From Pyrrhosoma nymphula (lineage: Eukaryota > Arthropoda > Insecta > Odonata > Coenagrionidae), in assembly GCA_963573305.1 (NCBI GenBank), contig OY754327.1:54118244-54182243 (forward strand): 64,000 bases of DNA. The letters are read 5' to 3'. Shown one piece after another: positions 1 through 9,895 of the stretch. Numbering within the stretch: position 1 is the first letter of the stretch; every line of letters begins with the position of its first letter. The translations under genes and the position numbers were made by a program. The notes below the pieces were generated by a model, which saw nothing but the letters and a program-made list of their open reading frames with translations, did not search any database and was not told where the DNA came from.

Positions 1-232
1 AGGAGGGGAAGGAGGGAGTGAGGAAGGGAGGGGAGGAGGAAGGTGCGGTCGAAGATGTGGGGAAGTAGTGTAATAGTAGGCCAAGGTGTGTGGGAGAGAA
101 AGAGAGAAGGCGAAGGTGTTGAAAGGATGGCAGTCGGAAGAGAGGCAAAGAGGAGAGAGATGTAAGGAGTAGAGAGAGAGAGAGCAGAAGAGAGGAATGC
201 TTTCAAGGAGATGAGGAAGTTAACGAGGCTGG
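1..232. repeat. Purine-rich low-complexity block
   Basis: The plus strand is almost wholly G and A, with GGA, GAGG and (AG)n runs, the clearest (AG)n run lying at about 171-184. It has no open frame of note. It ends where the interspersed repeat beginning near 228 starts. Similar strand-skewed blocks recur at 6.8, 11.7, 15.6, 38.7 and 62.1 kb, so they are a general feature of this genome. Confidence 0.85.
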
Positions 233-922
233 AGAGATTTTTGTCTACGCACAGATTTGTATGAAACTTTACATGCGCGTTCTTATTAGTGATAATCTAT
301 AGCTATAAGTGAAGGGCAATGCAATGCCACGATGAAAACACCAATTCCCGATCAGTCACCGAAGTTAAGCATAGTTGGGCTCGGCTCGAGTTTGGAGGGG
401 TGATCTTCCGACTAGTCCGAGTGCTTCTGCCGCTGTCTTCACGTGGCACACAGTTAGTGCGAAATGACATTAGCCGTCGAAGCACGTTCAACAAAACTAC
501 TACTAATAAAAGTGAAATATATTATTTAATCTTACCGACTTGGTTTTATTGACTATTCAATGCTATTTTTAACACATGAGTTGTATTTTATAATATTTCG
601 ATTAACTGTGCACAGATGTTCCTCCAAACGTGAAACAACACACGTCATGTTATTATTATGGCTGCTGACAAATATCAAGGAGTGACGCCTAGTCATAGAT
701 TCGAAAAAAATATAATTAAATATAATTTTCGCCTGAATTTCGAATACCGCGCCGAAAGCTCAAGTCATAACATGCTATAATTTAGGCTCAAATGTAAAGT
801 ATAATTCTTTTACCATTACTGCATGAAGAGCGAGTACCAACGCAAAAACAGATGTATCTAAATAAAATGTGGCCCTTGACTTATTTCGACTTAACTATTT
901 GAAAAATTATTAAACTTATTCC
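228..922 (+). repeat. Unnamed interspersed repeat, copy 1 (SINE-interrupted)
   Basis: This copy aligns by eye, after removal of the insertion at 314-507, with 22064-22550 (+) and with the reverse complement of 1022-1652. Shared landmarks in order are a GG(C/T)TGGAGA-type start, CAGATTTG-TGAAACTT, TCTTATTAGT, AAAAGTGAA, CCGA(C/T)TTGGTTTT, GCTGCTGA(C/G)AAATATCAA, CGCCGAAA and a TTGAAAA(A/G)TTATTAAA end. Copies differ at roughly a quarter of positions, so the family is old. No intact coding frame, terminal inverted repeat or LTR is visible. The class is unknown; a fragment of a larger non-coding or non-autonomous element is my inference. Confidence 0.8.
314..507 (+). mobile_element. 5S rRNA-derived SINE insertion
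   Basis: The head (about 314-425) follows eukaryotic 5S rRNA: a CCACGATGAA stretch, TTCCCGATC, then CACCGAAGTTAAGCATAGTT and GGGCTCGGC, and finally GGAGGGGTGATC. These last pieces are the internal RNA polymerase III promoter (A box, intermediate element, C box) of 5S genes. An unrelated body follows, and then a simple tail CTACTACTAATAA. The insert is flanked by an imperfect duplication, ATAAGTGAA at 305-313 and AAAAGTGAA at 508-516. The related repeat at 22.06 kb has one AAAAGTGAA and no insert. These are the marks of a SINE3-type (5S-headed) element mobilised by a LINE. The 5S part is too diverged, and joined to foreign sequence, to be a functional 5S gene. Confidence 0.85.
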
Positions 923-1021
923 TTAAGAGAAATCTCCTTTCGAAAGAGCTTTCGTTTACTACTGTATCTTGCTTTCTTTAAAGGTGACTGGAGAGTTAAT
1001 CGTGGTTCATTGAATACACAT

Positions 1022-1652
1022 TTAAATAATATTACAATTGAGTAGAAAAAATAATAGGACCAAATTTCATTGAAGTAAATCTGTTTATGTGCTGGAACTC
1101 ACCATATGCGCAGTAATGGAAATAATCCCAGAATTATATTTTACAATTTTTCAATAATTAAATCATGCTATAACTTGAACTATTGGTTTTCTCGGCGTGG
1201 AATTCGAAATTTAGGTGAAACTTATATTTAAATGCTTTAATTTTTCATTTAATATTGGGTTTGAATTGACATTTTGATATTTCTCAGCAGCCATTATAAT
1301 AATGTGAGAAGTATTATATCGCGTTTGAGAGAAAATATGAGCATATGAAATCGAACTATTACGAAATATAACGTGTGTGCTACTTGTCAAAATGGGTAGC
1401 ATTTTATTGCCAAAAACCAAATCGATAAAATACAACCTTTTTTGCTTTAACCTATAGAAATCCCTAATAAGAGCACGTATAAACATATCAGTGTGTGACT
1501 GGACCTGGTGGAAGTCGTCGGTATTCATGATGAATTTATGCATGAATTCAATTAATCTCTGGAAGATTACTAAGTGTTTTTTTTCATAATGAATAGAAAC
1601 ACGGATGCAAAGTTTCACACAAATTTGTACATAAAAATCGCTATAACAACCT
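1022..1652 (-). repeat. Unnamed interspersed repeat, copy 3 (inverted)
   Basis: On the minus strand this matches copies 1 and 2: GGTTGTTATAGCGATTTTT, AAATTTGTGTGAAACTTTG, GCTCTTATTAGGGATTTCTA, TATTTTATCGATTTGGTTTT, GGCTGCTGAGAAATATCAA, then CCACGCCGAGAAAACC. It has an extra stretch after the start that copies 1 and 2 lack. It lies head-to-head with copy 1, about 100 bases apart, so the two could fold into a long imperfect hairpin. The 135-codon frame on this strand at 1211-1618 runs through the repeat and is not conserved in the other copies, so I do not call it a gene. Confidence 0.75.
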
Positions 1653-2062
1653 TAAGATGAAATCTTATCTCAATTAACATTAGGGAACTCTTCATTTGTC
1701 ACATTCTTCTTCCATAGCACCTTTTTCACTTCTCCTACCACGGCCGCATCTCAATCACCTGCCGTTTATTTTCATATTTTTCCTCAAGGAACAGGTTTTT
1801 GCACCTGACAAAAGATACGGAACCTCTACAATACGATAGCACGGGGGAATTTAGAAATCATTTAAATGAGAAATCAGCCATATTCAATAAATCAGCTGTG
1901 CACTTACTATGCCGGAGAGATACGTATTACTAGCAGAATTGTTACGGTATTGTAATAATTTATCTCGAAAAATGGAAAAGGTTAATAATAAAAAAAATCA
2001 CTGCATTGTTGTAAGAGACTGATTGAGGCCTAACTTTGTGTAACTATGTAAGTAATTTTTAA
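1653..2062. other. Unique AT-rich stretch, nothing recognised
   Basis: No coding frame, RNA gene or repeat was recognised between the inverted repeat copy and the first foldback element. Confidence 0.6.
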
Positions 2063-2218
2063 TAAAAACAATAGCTTAGTATTTATCCTGAATATAATTT
2101 ATTACCGAACATGGTTTCAGCAATTTATTCCATTCTCAAGGTGACCTTCCTGAAACCACTCTACGACCGTGGTCGGTAATAAAACTGTTGCGTGAATAAA
2201 TACTAAGCTTTCGTTTTT
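2063..2218. mobile_element. Foldback (palindromic) element A
   Basis: The outer arms are inverted copies: AGCTTAGTATTTAT near 2073-2086 pairs with ATAAATACTAAGCT near 2197-2210, and flanking poly-A and poly-T also match. Inner arms TTATTACCGA / TCGGTAATAA and GGTTTCAG / CTGAAACC continue the palindrome. The centre, read on the minus strand, is CACCTTGAGAATGG, an AT-rich spacer, then GAAACC (about 2143-2112). The same CACCTTGAGAATGGA phrase sits in the element at 8288-8440. There is no coding capacity. It is a short non-autonomous element or a self-folding repeat. Confidence 0.75.
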
Positions 2219-3990
2219 CTTAAAAAAAAAAAGATTATTCTTATGAAAAAATTGTTCGCGATGGCCAATTTAGGTGTATCATTTTGTTTCATACAAAGAA
2301 CGCAGACCTTCGTGCGTCAAGCACTCCATCTACCTTCCTTTTTTATACTATGAAAATTTTAAAATCGGACTCGGCGTAAATGCGATAGACATTCGGACCG
2401 TAAGATCCATTTTCAAGCGTTCATGACGCATTAAGGTAGTATGAGCGGAAAATCATTTAATCTAGACTTTGAAATATTTCGCCTCATTTTAAAGAAAAAA
2501 CTCCCATATATCCAATTATATCAAAATATTAACCCCTTACCGAACTATGTTTCGAGAAATTTGCCTAAAAATACAAGCTATTTTACATGAGATATTTTAC
2601 GGCTGTGTGTTCCATAGGGAGAATATTGAAAAAATAAGAATTTCATAACACCTAAATTTCGTGTAAAAACCAGCGTTGTGTAGTTAGTACGTTTTCTCAA
2701 CTATTAATAAAAATTAATCCATTACTCACCGCAGTAATTTTTACAGAATCACAAAAAAGTACCTGCTGTTTTGAAGGCTTTTTAGCCGTACGGCGTGAAA
2801 AAATGAGTCAAGTTAGATACTTAGGTAGGTATATTCATTTAATTACTGAAAATGTTTGTCTTATATAAATATATATTTGCGCCATTAAAATTACAATATT
2901 TACTTCATACTTCTTACAGACGCTGAAATAAAAAGATAAAAATCGAATATGGTCTCTATTGTGACTAGGGAACTATCTCGCTCAAACTACCTTAAGCGTG
3001 GAAATAGGAGGAGAGTAGATGCAAAGTGGTACACAACGTAATGGATGCGAAGAGTTCTCACTCATTGAGTGACGAAGAGGAATGCGAAAGAGGAGGCAAG
3101 ACGACTTCATTTGATTAAATCCTAAAGGGCGGCCGCGATGCACTCCCCTCGTTCAATCCATTAGCGGTAACGAATGGAGGGAATTCAATAAGGGTGACTG
3201 AATGAGAATTGAGGAGAACGGAGACGTCGTGGAATCGTAGTAGACTTGTGTTGTCGGCATAAAACGCTTGGATTTGGAGAGGAGCGGGTGGAGATAGGTC
3301 ACAATGAAGGCCTCAAATCGAGTGAGATTGGAACAGGGAGGGATTTTCCTCTGGTGGGTGCCAGAAGGAAATCACGAAATGCTGGCGACACATGACTTCC
3401 CTGCAGAGGATACAGTAGTTTCCCCAGTTACTCCTTAAAACACGAACAAGTGATTAGCCAGTAAATGAAGTACAATCGCAGTCAACAGTTGCAGTATATA
3501 TTTGCGACAACAATGGAAAACATCTTGCAGCTAGGAGCACAGTGGTACCGTGCGGTGGCGAGCAAGCTAAAGCTTATCTACTACAAACCAAGCACAGTCA
3601 ATTCGCACTCAAGGTGGATTAAAATTGTTTTATAATAGTCAATTTATTCAGAGAGGTTTATTATATAAAAGTCTTAAATGTGTGTGTATATTTAGAAATT
3701 CTTATCTTCGGTTTAAATGCAGATTGACATCATTTCACTGCAGTTAACAATAGATGCGAGTATGTCGACGAGGAAAAATAATCACTAATAGCAGAATGAC
3801 TTAAAATAATAATAGATATAATTATGTTAATGAATGTAGTTTTCTTGCAAATTGGATGAATAATTTTTTAACTTGATGTTGATGTACCCAAATGTATTTT
3901 CTTGACAGAGCATAGTGAAGGGTTAGTTATACTTGCTGGCCGATTAAGGTGCTACCAGCTGCAATTTAGCATTGGGAAATTGACAATGGG
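2219..3990. other. Mostly unique sequence, no supported gene
   Basis: This is AT-rich to about 2950. A more balanced block at roughly 3000-3430 contains NotI-like GCGGCCGC near 3130. No frame over 60 codons, splice-flanked block or transposon signature was recognised there. Confidence 0.6.
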
Positions 3991-4330
3991 TGTCACTACT
4001 GTTTAATACAACTCCGTGCTACAGTGAAAGGTCGGGTTGGCACCATGTGACTATATTATTCCTGTATTTTCGCTCCTCCCTGAGATTCCTTCTCTGGGGC
4101 CTTGGCTCAAGTCCGAACATTGGGAATAATAATCGGTGCACTCTAATCCCCACTTGAGTACTGTGTGAAGAGCACCTAGCACCAAAACTTTGTCCTCGTG
4201 GATGTGACGTAAATAAAAGGATCCAAGGACACCTTTTGTTGAGAGTAGGCTAAAGCCATACCAGGTTGGTTCCTACACATTCCTATATTCCCATCCCAAA
4301 TACTTCACCCATACCAACCAAAGTGTTGTT
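3990..4330 (+). repeat. Possible SINE-like interspersed repeat
   Basis: The segment contains GGCTCAAGTCCGAA (near 4102), loosely like a pol III B box. A phrase, TTTTGTTGAGAGTAGGCTAA followed by AGCC, recurs with changes near 60925 (TTTTGTTCAGGGTAGGCTAA). The tail is pyrimidine-rich (CCTATATTCCCATCCC). Only two short matches are seen, so repeat status is tentative and no family name is offered. Confidence 0.3.
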
Positions 4331-4659
4331 AAAATAAAATAGGATTGCCAACGATAAAGTGGTGCGTGAAAAAATTTGTGTGGAGTGTTGCACAACATGG
4401 ATCAGAGACAATGACCATTGGAAAGCTGGAAAAAAGTACATTGAGGCTTTCAAAACTTGGTGATGGAGGCAGATGCTGCAGGACTGATATGATCAGGGAA
4501 TAGGTAGTATACAGGAGAAATCCATATCGAGCAGTATCAGGAATACATGATTAAAATGTTTAAAATTTTGAGTAATAAAAAGACTTTGTAGTTTTCCACA
4601 CTTAGTAATTTTTTTACGGATCATTGATTCACTACTATAGGTATATGTACCATTATTAA

Positions 4660-4790
4660 GTTAGATACATATTACCGAAACCTTGGTCGGTCAAAGATTA
4701 AAAATTACGGAATTTAGCGTGTCTTTTAATCACTCAAAATGTTGAACGCTAAACATTTCCACTAAGTGACGCCTGAGAAATTCTCTATGG
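4660..4790 (+). repeat. Partial foldback element, family B
   Basis: The stretch ATTACCGAAACCTTGGTCGG, then GATTAAAAATTACGGAAT, and the downstream GTGACGCCTGAGAAATTCT align with the right half and 3' extension of the element at 9661-9895 (CATGATCGGTTTTTAGGAAT, GTGACGCCTGAAAATTCT). The left arm is missing. It abuts a LINE relic starting near 4790, which suggests a tail shared or captured with the LINE, although simple adjacency is equally possible. Confidence 0.5.
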
Positions 4791-5025
4791 AAAGGTTAAG
4801 ATGAATGAGCCACACTTTGAGACACAACGCCTTTGTAAGGAACACAATACAAGGGAAAATGGAAGGAGAAGCTCCATGAGGAAGACTAAGGGACAGATTG
4901 TAAGGCCCAGCAAATCGGGATAGAGAACAGAAGGGCTACAAGGGCATAAAGGGATGATAAATGGGAAGAGGAAAGAATGGAGGTCAGTAGTCAGCTTATT
5001 TTAGGATTGAATGACTAATGACGAT
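4790..5025 (+). pseudogene. LINE reverse-transcriptase ORF, C-terminal relic
   Basis: Plus-strand translation from about 4804 gives SHTLRHNAFVRNTIQGKMEG, then EAP, a stop, GRLRD, and after frameshifts EEWRSVVS. This is the pattern of the region after the polymerase domain in arthropod non-LTR ORF2 proteins (GH-LRH..., then GK-EG--GRGRPR, then E-EWR). Several stops and frameshifts make it a dead copy. A short (ACT)n-type tail occurs near 5100 (ATACTACTACTAAG). The catalytic FADD region is absent, as expected for a 5'-truncated copy. Confidence 0.75.
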
Positions 5026-5029
5026 GGTA

Positions 5030-5660
5030 CAAGCCAACCCACCTGAATTCAGTGGCTCAAACGACCTCTGATGTCTGTCTCCCGTAATTATAGTTATATA
5101 ATACTACTACTAAGCAATATTAATGCCTTTATTTGGAAACCCTCGAAATATTAATTCCATGAGTACTGGAAAATGTTCTAAATAGAGTACGGGGTTTCTA
5201 CGCAACTTTCGTACCGATTCTATCTAGGTTATGGTTCGTTATCCACTTCACAGACGAACGAGAGGTCCAAATCGTGCTGCAATATAGATTTCAATCGATT
5301 GTTTTCCAATTATTCCGTCGTGCCGTGATTATTGTAACCCAATGTGTTGGCAACGGAGTCGAGTTTTTGATTCGAAATTGGAAAATTACAGGATAGGCTA
5401 CAGGACGGAGTAAAAAGTAGGATCTGTTATTGGAACCGGCAGTCAGCAATTACTTGCTGAATCACTATAATAACTTTATAATTTTCGCAATAGATTTATT
5501 ACTTGTCGACCGGTTTCATCGGAAGGGCGAAATCATCACGGTTCTCCTTTACGCGTGCGCTCGCGTTATCGTTATTTTTAAATTGCGCTCCTGAGAGCGA
5601 AAACGTGATCATCATTCTTCAAAGTTGGTGTGAAGGCTTCCGGGGTGTTCAGAAATTGAA
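5030..5660. other. Unique sequence, nothing recognised
   Basis: No gene or repeat was supported. The plus-strand frame at 5503-5829 runs into the palindrome that follows and has no recognisable domain. Confidence 0.55.
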
Positions 5661-5798
5661 GGCAGCATTCTTCCGGGTGTTTCATTGCGTCGTTGTTTTT
5701 GGGACTACAGTTTCGCCTGCATTCCAGCAGGCGTCTTCAGGGCGAAACTATTCTCCCAAAACAAAACGACGCGATGAAACACCCGGAAGAATGCTGCC
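5661..5798. mobile_element. Near-perfect foldback element with hammerhead-like core
   Basis: Arms of about 43 bases are nearly exact inverted copies: GGCAGCATTCTTCCGGGTGT at 5661 and ACACCCGGAAGAATGCTGCC ending at 5798, continuing through CGTCGTTGTTTT / AAAACAAAACGACG. The high arm identity implies a recent origin or gene conversion between arms. On the minus strand the core reads CTGAAGA (5740-5734), a stem GCCTGC / GCAGGC closing a TGGAAT loop, then GAAAC (5714-5710). That is the CUGANGA - stem II - GAAA order of a hammerhead ribozyme. However, the 5' GTTTCGCC also pairs with GGCGAAAC, and no separate stem I is present, so an active fold is not shown. Confidence 0.85.
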
Positions 5799-5902
5799 AT
5801 CATTCTTCAACTTTTGTCGGTTGCTTTGATTCACTATTTTTAATTAAGTTAATCTACATAGCGATAGCTCAATTACAACTTTGCGGCTGACATGAGTAGT
5901 TG

Positions 5903-6614
5903 CTATGTGGCCGTGCATAAACTACGTTACCAACTTAGGGGTTGGAGGGGGTCGCCTAAAAACCTACGGTGGGTAACGAGAGGAAGGGGGGGGGGTTCAC
6001 TCAAAGTAACGTAGCTGTTAAAATGCGCTTGTTTACGTTTCTTACTCGTTAAAATCGCGTCAACAATGTTTAACGGGAGGAAGGGCGCGCGGGGTGTTTC
6101 TTACACCCCATGCTTCTGCTTTAACTCAATGTAACTGGACCATTGCCTCTCCAAATGCTGCAAGTCTTCATACCATCAAATTGCTTACATTTTAACCTTC
6201 TCGCGGGTTAAATAATGACCTCGTGACAACACTTTTCAAGGCAACAGTCTGAAATGTGGGGAGAGGAGAGAACAAGGTAGATGAGCACAGCACCTTGCGC
6301 CGTGATTCATGGTTGATTTTTTAGGATTTAAAAATGAATAATACTTGTTCCAATTGAGACGAAATAGTTCTATAATATCTAGTTCGGCTACTTTATTTGT
6401 CTTATTTCAACCTAACCCTAAAAATAAATTCACTCTATAGTTGAGAAAATATTTTTGAAATGAAATTTTCATTTGTAGAGACAACGTTACATGTCGGGGG
6501 GGGGGGGGGGGGGGGTTGGGGAAAAACTACGGTTATCAACGAAGGTGGGGGGGAGGGAGGGGCTAAAAAGGTCACCGAGAACGGTAACGTAATTTATGCA
6601 CGACCCCTATGTAG
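5903..6614. mobile_element. Terminal-repeat MITE-like element
   Basis: CCGTGCATAAACTACGTTAC at 5911 is the inverted counterpart of GTAACGTAATTTATGCACG at 6584-6602. Flanks CTATGTGG (5903-5910) and CTATGTAG (6607-6614) look like a target duplication of up to 8 bases; the exact border is ambiguous because the right end reads GACCC where the left reads GGCC. Subterminal G-rich motifs (GGGGTTGGAGGGGG on the left, a G20 run and GGTGGGGGGGAGGG on the right) also match in type. An 8-bp duplication would suggest hAT, but no transposase is present and class assignment is an inference. Confidence 0.6.
6496..6515 (+). repeat. Homopolymer run of 20 G
   Basis: Twenty consecutive G residues lie inside the MITE-like element and are followed by further G-rich repeats to about 6562. 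Such a run can form G-quadruplex structures and is prone to sequencing and assembly error, so the exact length is uncertain. Confidence 0.9.
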
Positions 6615-6769
6615 AGGACTCAAAATCTACGCGAAAGTGTGGCGCCCCCGTCTCACTCCCGTGGCGATTTGTCGCACTACTCCGCGAGACATGCTTTTCA
6701 TCGAAGAACACGCCGCCTTGTTGTCGCAATTAGGTTAGCCATACTCACTGCCGAGTCGAGAGCGGGGAT

Positions 6770-7310
6770 GAGAAGGGGAGGCTAGGAGGGGAGAAGGCTA
6801 GTTGGACGAGGAGTTAGTACGTGGTAAGGTAGTGGGGGTGGAGAAGGAGAGGTGGGTGAGCTCCATGCTTCTGAGCTTCCAGGACCGTTCCGCATGGCCC
6901 GTCGTCCCGTGGTGCCTTGCGAGAAACAAAAGGAGGGTGCCGGAAATTGGGTTTCTCCCGCCTTACTTAAAAGGATAGAGAGAGAGAGAGGGAGGATTCG
7001 AATCTCCCAAGAGATACCCCCTCCTCCTCCTCCCACCCGTTTGTTACCTCTGCAGCCCAACCAACCCATATTCGCACGCAAATGCTCGAAATCCTTTTGC
7101 AATCCTCCTCTTCGCTTTTCCTCTCTCTCTCCGCTTTATCTCGTCCACCTGACTGAGTTCTCCCCCCCTCTCTCTCACTCCTCTCCTCGTCTTTTGTTTC
7201 TATCCCTCTCCCCCTTTCCCTCCCTATTCATCCACCCTTTTCCCACACCCCCCCCTCCTCATACACGCCCTTCAAAACGCACCTTGCCATTTTCCGAACG
7301 ATAGCGGAAG
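6770..7310. repeat. Strand-skewed low-complexity block
   Basis: It is purine-rich to about 7000, with an (AG)n run near 6977-6991, then strongly pyrimidine-rich with (CT)n and CCCC runs to about 7280. Frames of 106 and 150 codons on opposite strands (minus 6782-7102, plus 6852-7304) consist of repetitive Pro, Ser, Arg and Gly and are best explained by composition. I do not annotate them as genes. Confidence 0.7.
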
Positions 7311-7620
7311 AGAATAGGTGAAACCAAACGGCAGGACTTCACAGGGGAATGTTGGAGCCATGATGGTAGTTCGAGCGAAATGTTTTCCTAGTCGTATTAG
7401 AAACAGATACGAATTTTATTTTTAAGCTGGCGCAGTTCTAAGATGCATGAGGTAAATGTATTAACATTAGAGACACAAAAGCTTTTTCATCCCCAAACTT
7501 CTCAATAATTATCGAAATATGTCTAAATACACATGCATACTACATATTAAACTTTTGCTCTTCTTTGGAGAATGTTTTCAGTGTCACTTCGTGGCATAAT
7601 TTCGCTTCCAACGTGTTTGA

Positions 7621-7825
7621 AAATAAAACACTTGGTTCAATTCCACACTTATAATTTCTAAAATCCAACAATGCTTTCGGCACATTATGATATTACAAAT
7701 CCATGGTATTACACATTATTATTGCACACACATATTACAGATCCTTGATAATAACATAAATTTTCCAAAATTATGATCGGTTTTCAGAAATCAAAAGTGT
7801 GGAATAGAACCAAGACTTTTATTTA
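7621..7825. mobile_element. Foldback element, family B copy 1
   Basis: The left arm AAATAAAACACTTGGTTCAA, TTCCACACTT, AATTTCTAAAA pairs with right-arm TTTTCAGAAAT, AAAGTGTGGAA, TAGAACCAAGACTTTTATTT. Beside the inner end of the left arm is ATGCTTTCGGCAC, corresponding to CATGGTTTCGGCAC in the second copy at 9661-9840. No coding region and no clear target duplication is seen. Confidence 0.8.
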
Positions 7826-8287
7826 ACACCAACTGATAATCCATAAAAAATGACGGGAAAAATACTCAGTCATGCAAATCTTATTCGTATAGATTCGTCT
7901 GTTTTGTGTGTGATATTTCACTGTTAGTAGCCAAGTAAATTCTAATATAAATGGTTAGTAGTCAGATACCTGGAGGCCGTTAATAATGGTTACAAAATAT
8001 AGACATATGTGCTAGATTGCAACGTTGTTGACGGTTGCTACGTGGTTGCTATGCAAATTTAACATGGGTCCAATGAGTTTGAGTTAAGATGCGTTTAATA
8101 TTTTCAATTTACTATTTATCTGGGTCAAAAATGGAAATTCAGAGATTTTATTTCCAGATTTTGGCTTTTATTAGTATAATGTTTTAAATTGACATATTTT
8201 CTTCACACTATACGCTGAAAATGATCTCAAGACCAAATAATGTTTTGCGAATTAATGGAAAGTATTAATGCAAGGAATGTGTTTATT
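7826..8287. other. AT-rich spacer, nothing recognised
   Basis: No repeat, RNA gene or convincing coding frame was seen between the two foldback elements. Confidence 0.6.
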
Positions 8288-8440
8288 TTGAGGAAGTCTT
8301 CTCGGGTCTTCCAGTGGGATAGATTTTTAATTGCCGAAGTTTCGGAGTCCGTTTCGCACTCCATTCTCAAGGTGAAAAAATAGCCTATAAAAAAGTGAAC
8401 CAAACCTATCCCGGTGGAAAACCCGAGAAGACTTCCTCAA
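8288..8440. mobile_element. Foldback element C with GAAAC core
   Basis: The 35-base arms at 8288-8322 (TTGAGGAAGTCTTCTCGGGT...) and 8406-8440 (...ACCCGAGAAGACTTCCTCAA) match at about 32 of 35 positions as inverted copies. The minus-strand centre reads CACCTTGAGAATGGAGT, GCGAAACGG, ACTCCGAAACTTCGGC (about 8374-8334), giving a GGAGT / ACTCC stem directly before GAAAC. It shares CACCTTGAGAATGGA with the element at 2063-2218, which shows the two are related in their centres though their arms differ. Confidence 0.85.
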
Positions 8441-9660
8441 TATAATTCGCCGGGAAAAAAACTAAATCCTACTTCAATGTGTTTACTTTTGTTAAAATAA
8501 TCGAGAAAACATGCAAACCACACACCATTAAATTTCTGATGCCATCTGAGCAACAGAACTTCCTCATTTGTTTTGTTTTGTTTTTATCATGCCTCTCTGA
8601 ATTGCGCAGCAGTCTCACATCACATGGAGGACGTCTTTTATGTTCTTGCGTATATTTTGATAAGTAGTGCGAATGCCTGCGGATAGATTAGATTTCATCA
8701 GAAAGATGAGACCTTTCCTTTATTGTGAGGCCAAATTAGATAAATTTTATGAATACTTATGTATCACGTTCAAACTGCCTATAAGTGCCATAACAGTTGC
8801 CAATGAGAATTTGAACTAGGTTTTTCGATAGGTAGTGTAGGTAATTACTTCATTTTCTCCCAAATGCTTATATTATTATCTCCTACCTAATACTATCTAA
8901 CAGCACGTCCTACATGTTTATGGTATAACTCTTGTAGCTCTGCATATTTATGTTTTTGCAAAATACAAGAACACAAATAATTTCTCTAAAATTGGAGACA
9001 TATCTATAGCGTAGCACATGTTGGTGAATTTCACCTCCTGATAAGTATTTGCAGATATTTGCTAATGCACCAGTCGTAGCTACATTAGCTTTATTAGGGT
9101 GCAGTGTAGTGCATGTTGACGATTACTCACCCCATGACAGAGTATTATCAGTATTATGTAGTTGAAGATGGCTTTACACACGTAAGCTGAACTCTGTAGA
9201 AGTAGCCTATAAAGTAGCGGATGGCTTGCAAGTTGCACTTTGATGTGTAAGCACGGAATTCTACGGCGGCAGGGGTAGACAGGGATAGCAATCGGTACAC
9301 AATCGACCATGGTTTCCGCTTCTGGAAAAATAAAGAGCCACCTATACAGCTCGAAAGTGGTATTTCATTGTGCGGTTATTATCGCATAATATATGTCGGT
9401 AAAACCCTAATCATATGGCTGAGAGTGGGGGTTCAAATTCTAATCAGCAAATAAATTTCCTGGGGGAGGGCTTTTTTTTTAGAAATGGTCATGCTTACTT
9501 GGAGATATTTGCTGTTGTTAAAGATTTCTTATGAGGAAGACTTGTATCTTTATTTTCTGCCATATTAAGAAATGAAGTAAATTTCAAACTTGATACGCTT
9601 ATGAGCAATTTTGACAACTGAATATTTAAAGGACTCGACGCACGCTATTACTTCAAACAT
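8441..9660. other. AT-rich sequence without a supported gene
   Basis: Short frames at 8479-8667 (+) and 9080-9310 (-) lack domain or splice support. GGGGGTTCAAATTCTAATC near 9428 resembles a tRNA B box, but no A box or tail was convincing. Confidence 0.55.
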
Positions 9661-9895
9661 GTTAAATAAAAGACTTGGTTCTATTCCAGACCTTTAATTT
9701 CTGAAAACCAACCATGGTTTCGGCACAAATATGCCATCATCGAGTTGTAAGGCCACTTTAATTATGGCATACACGCACCAGAGCCATGATCGGTTTTTAG
9801 GAATTAAAAGAGTGCAATAGAAACAAGTCTTTAATATAACATGCTCGAAGCAAATGCATTCCGCAGAGTGACGCCTGAAAATTCTATAACGAAAG
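9661..9895. mobile_element. Foldback element, family B copy 2, with 3' extension
   Basis: Arms TTAAATAAAAGACTTGGTTC / GAAACAAGTCTTTAATATAA and TTTAATTTCTGAAAACC / GGTTTTTAGGAATTAAA flank the centre. On the minus strand the centre reads CTCGATGA, a stem GGCA-TATTTG-TGCC, then GAAACC (about 9745-9715), which is hammerhead-like with one extra base in CTGATGA. Beyond the right arm, GTGACGCCTGAAAATTCT (near 9870) is shared with the partial copy at 4766, so the true unit is longer than the palindrome. Confidence 0.75.

Noticed and set aside
314..425. Intact 5S rRNA gene
   Set aside because: Only parts of 5S match, the 3' end is replaced by foreign sequence, and SINE hallmarks (tail, flanking duplication, empty site) are present.
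1211..1618. 135-codon minus-strand frame
   Set aside because: It runs through an interspersed repeat whose other two copies do not keep the frame.
6782..7304. Opposed frames of 106 and 150 codons
   Set aside because: Both translate strand-skewed low-complexity DNA into Pro/Ser/Gly-rich peptides; no domain, no splice sites, and the two overlap on opposite strands.
9420..9450. tRNA-type B box near 9428
   Set aside because: A single B-box-like string without a convincing A box, acceptor stem or SINE body.
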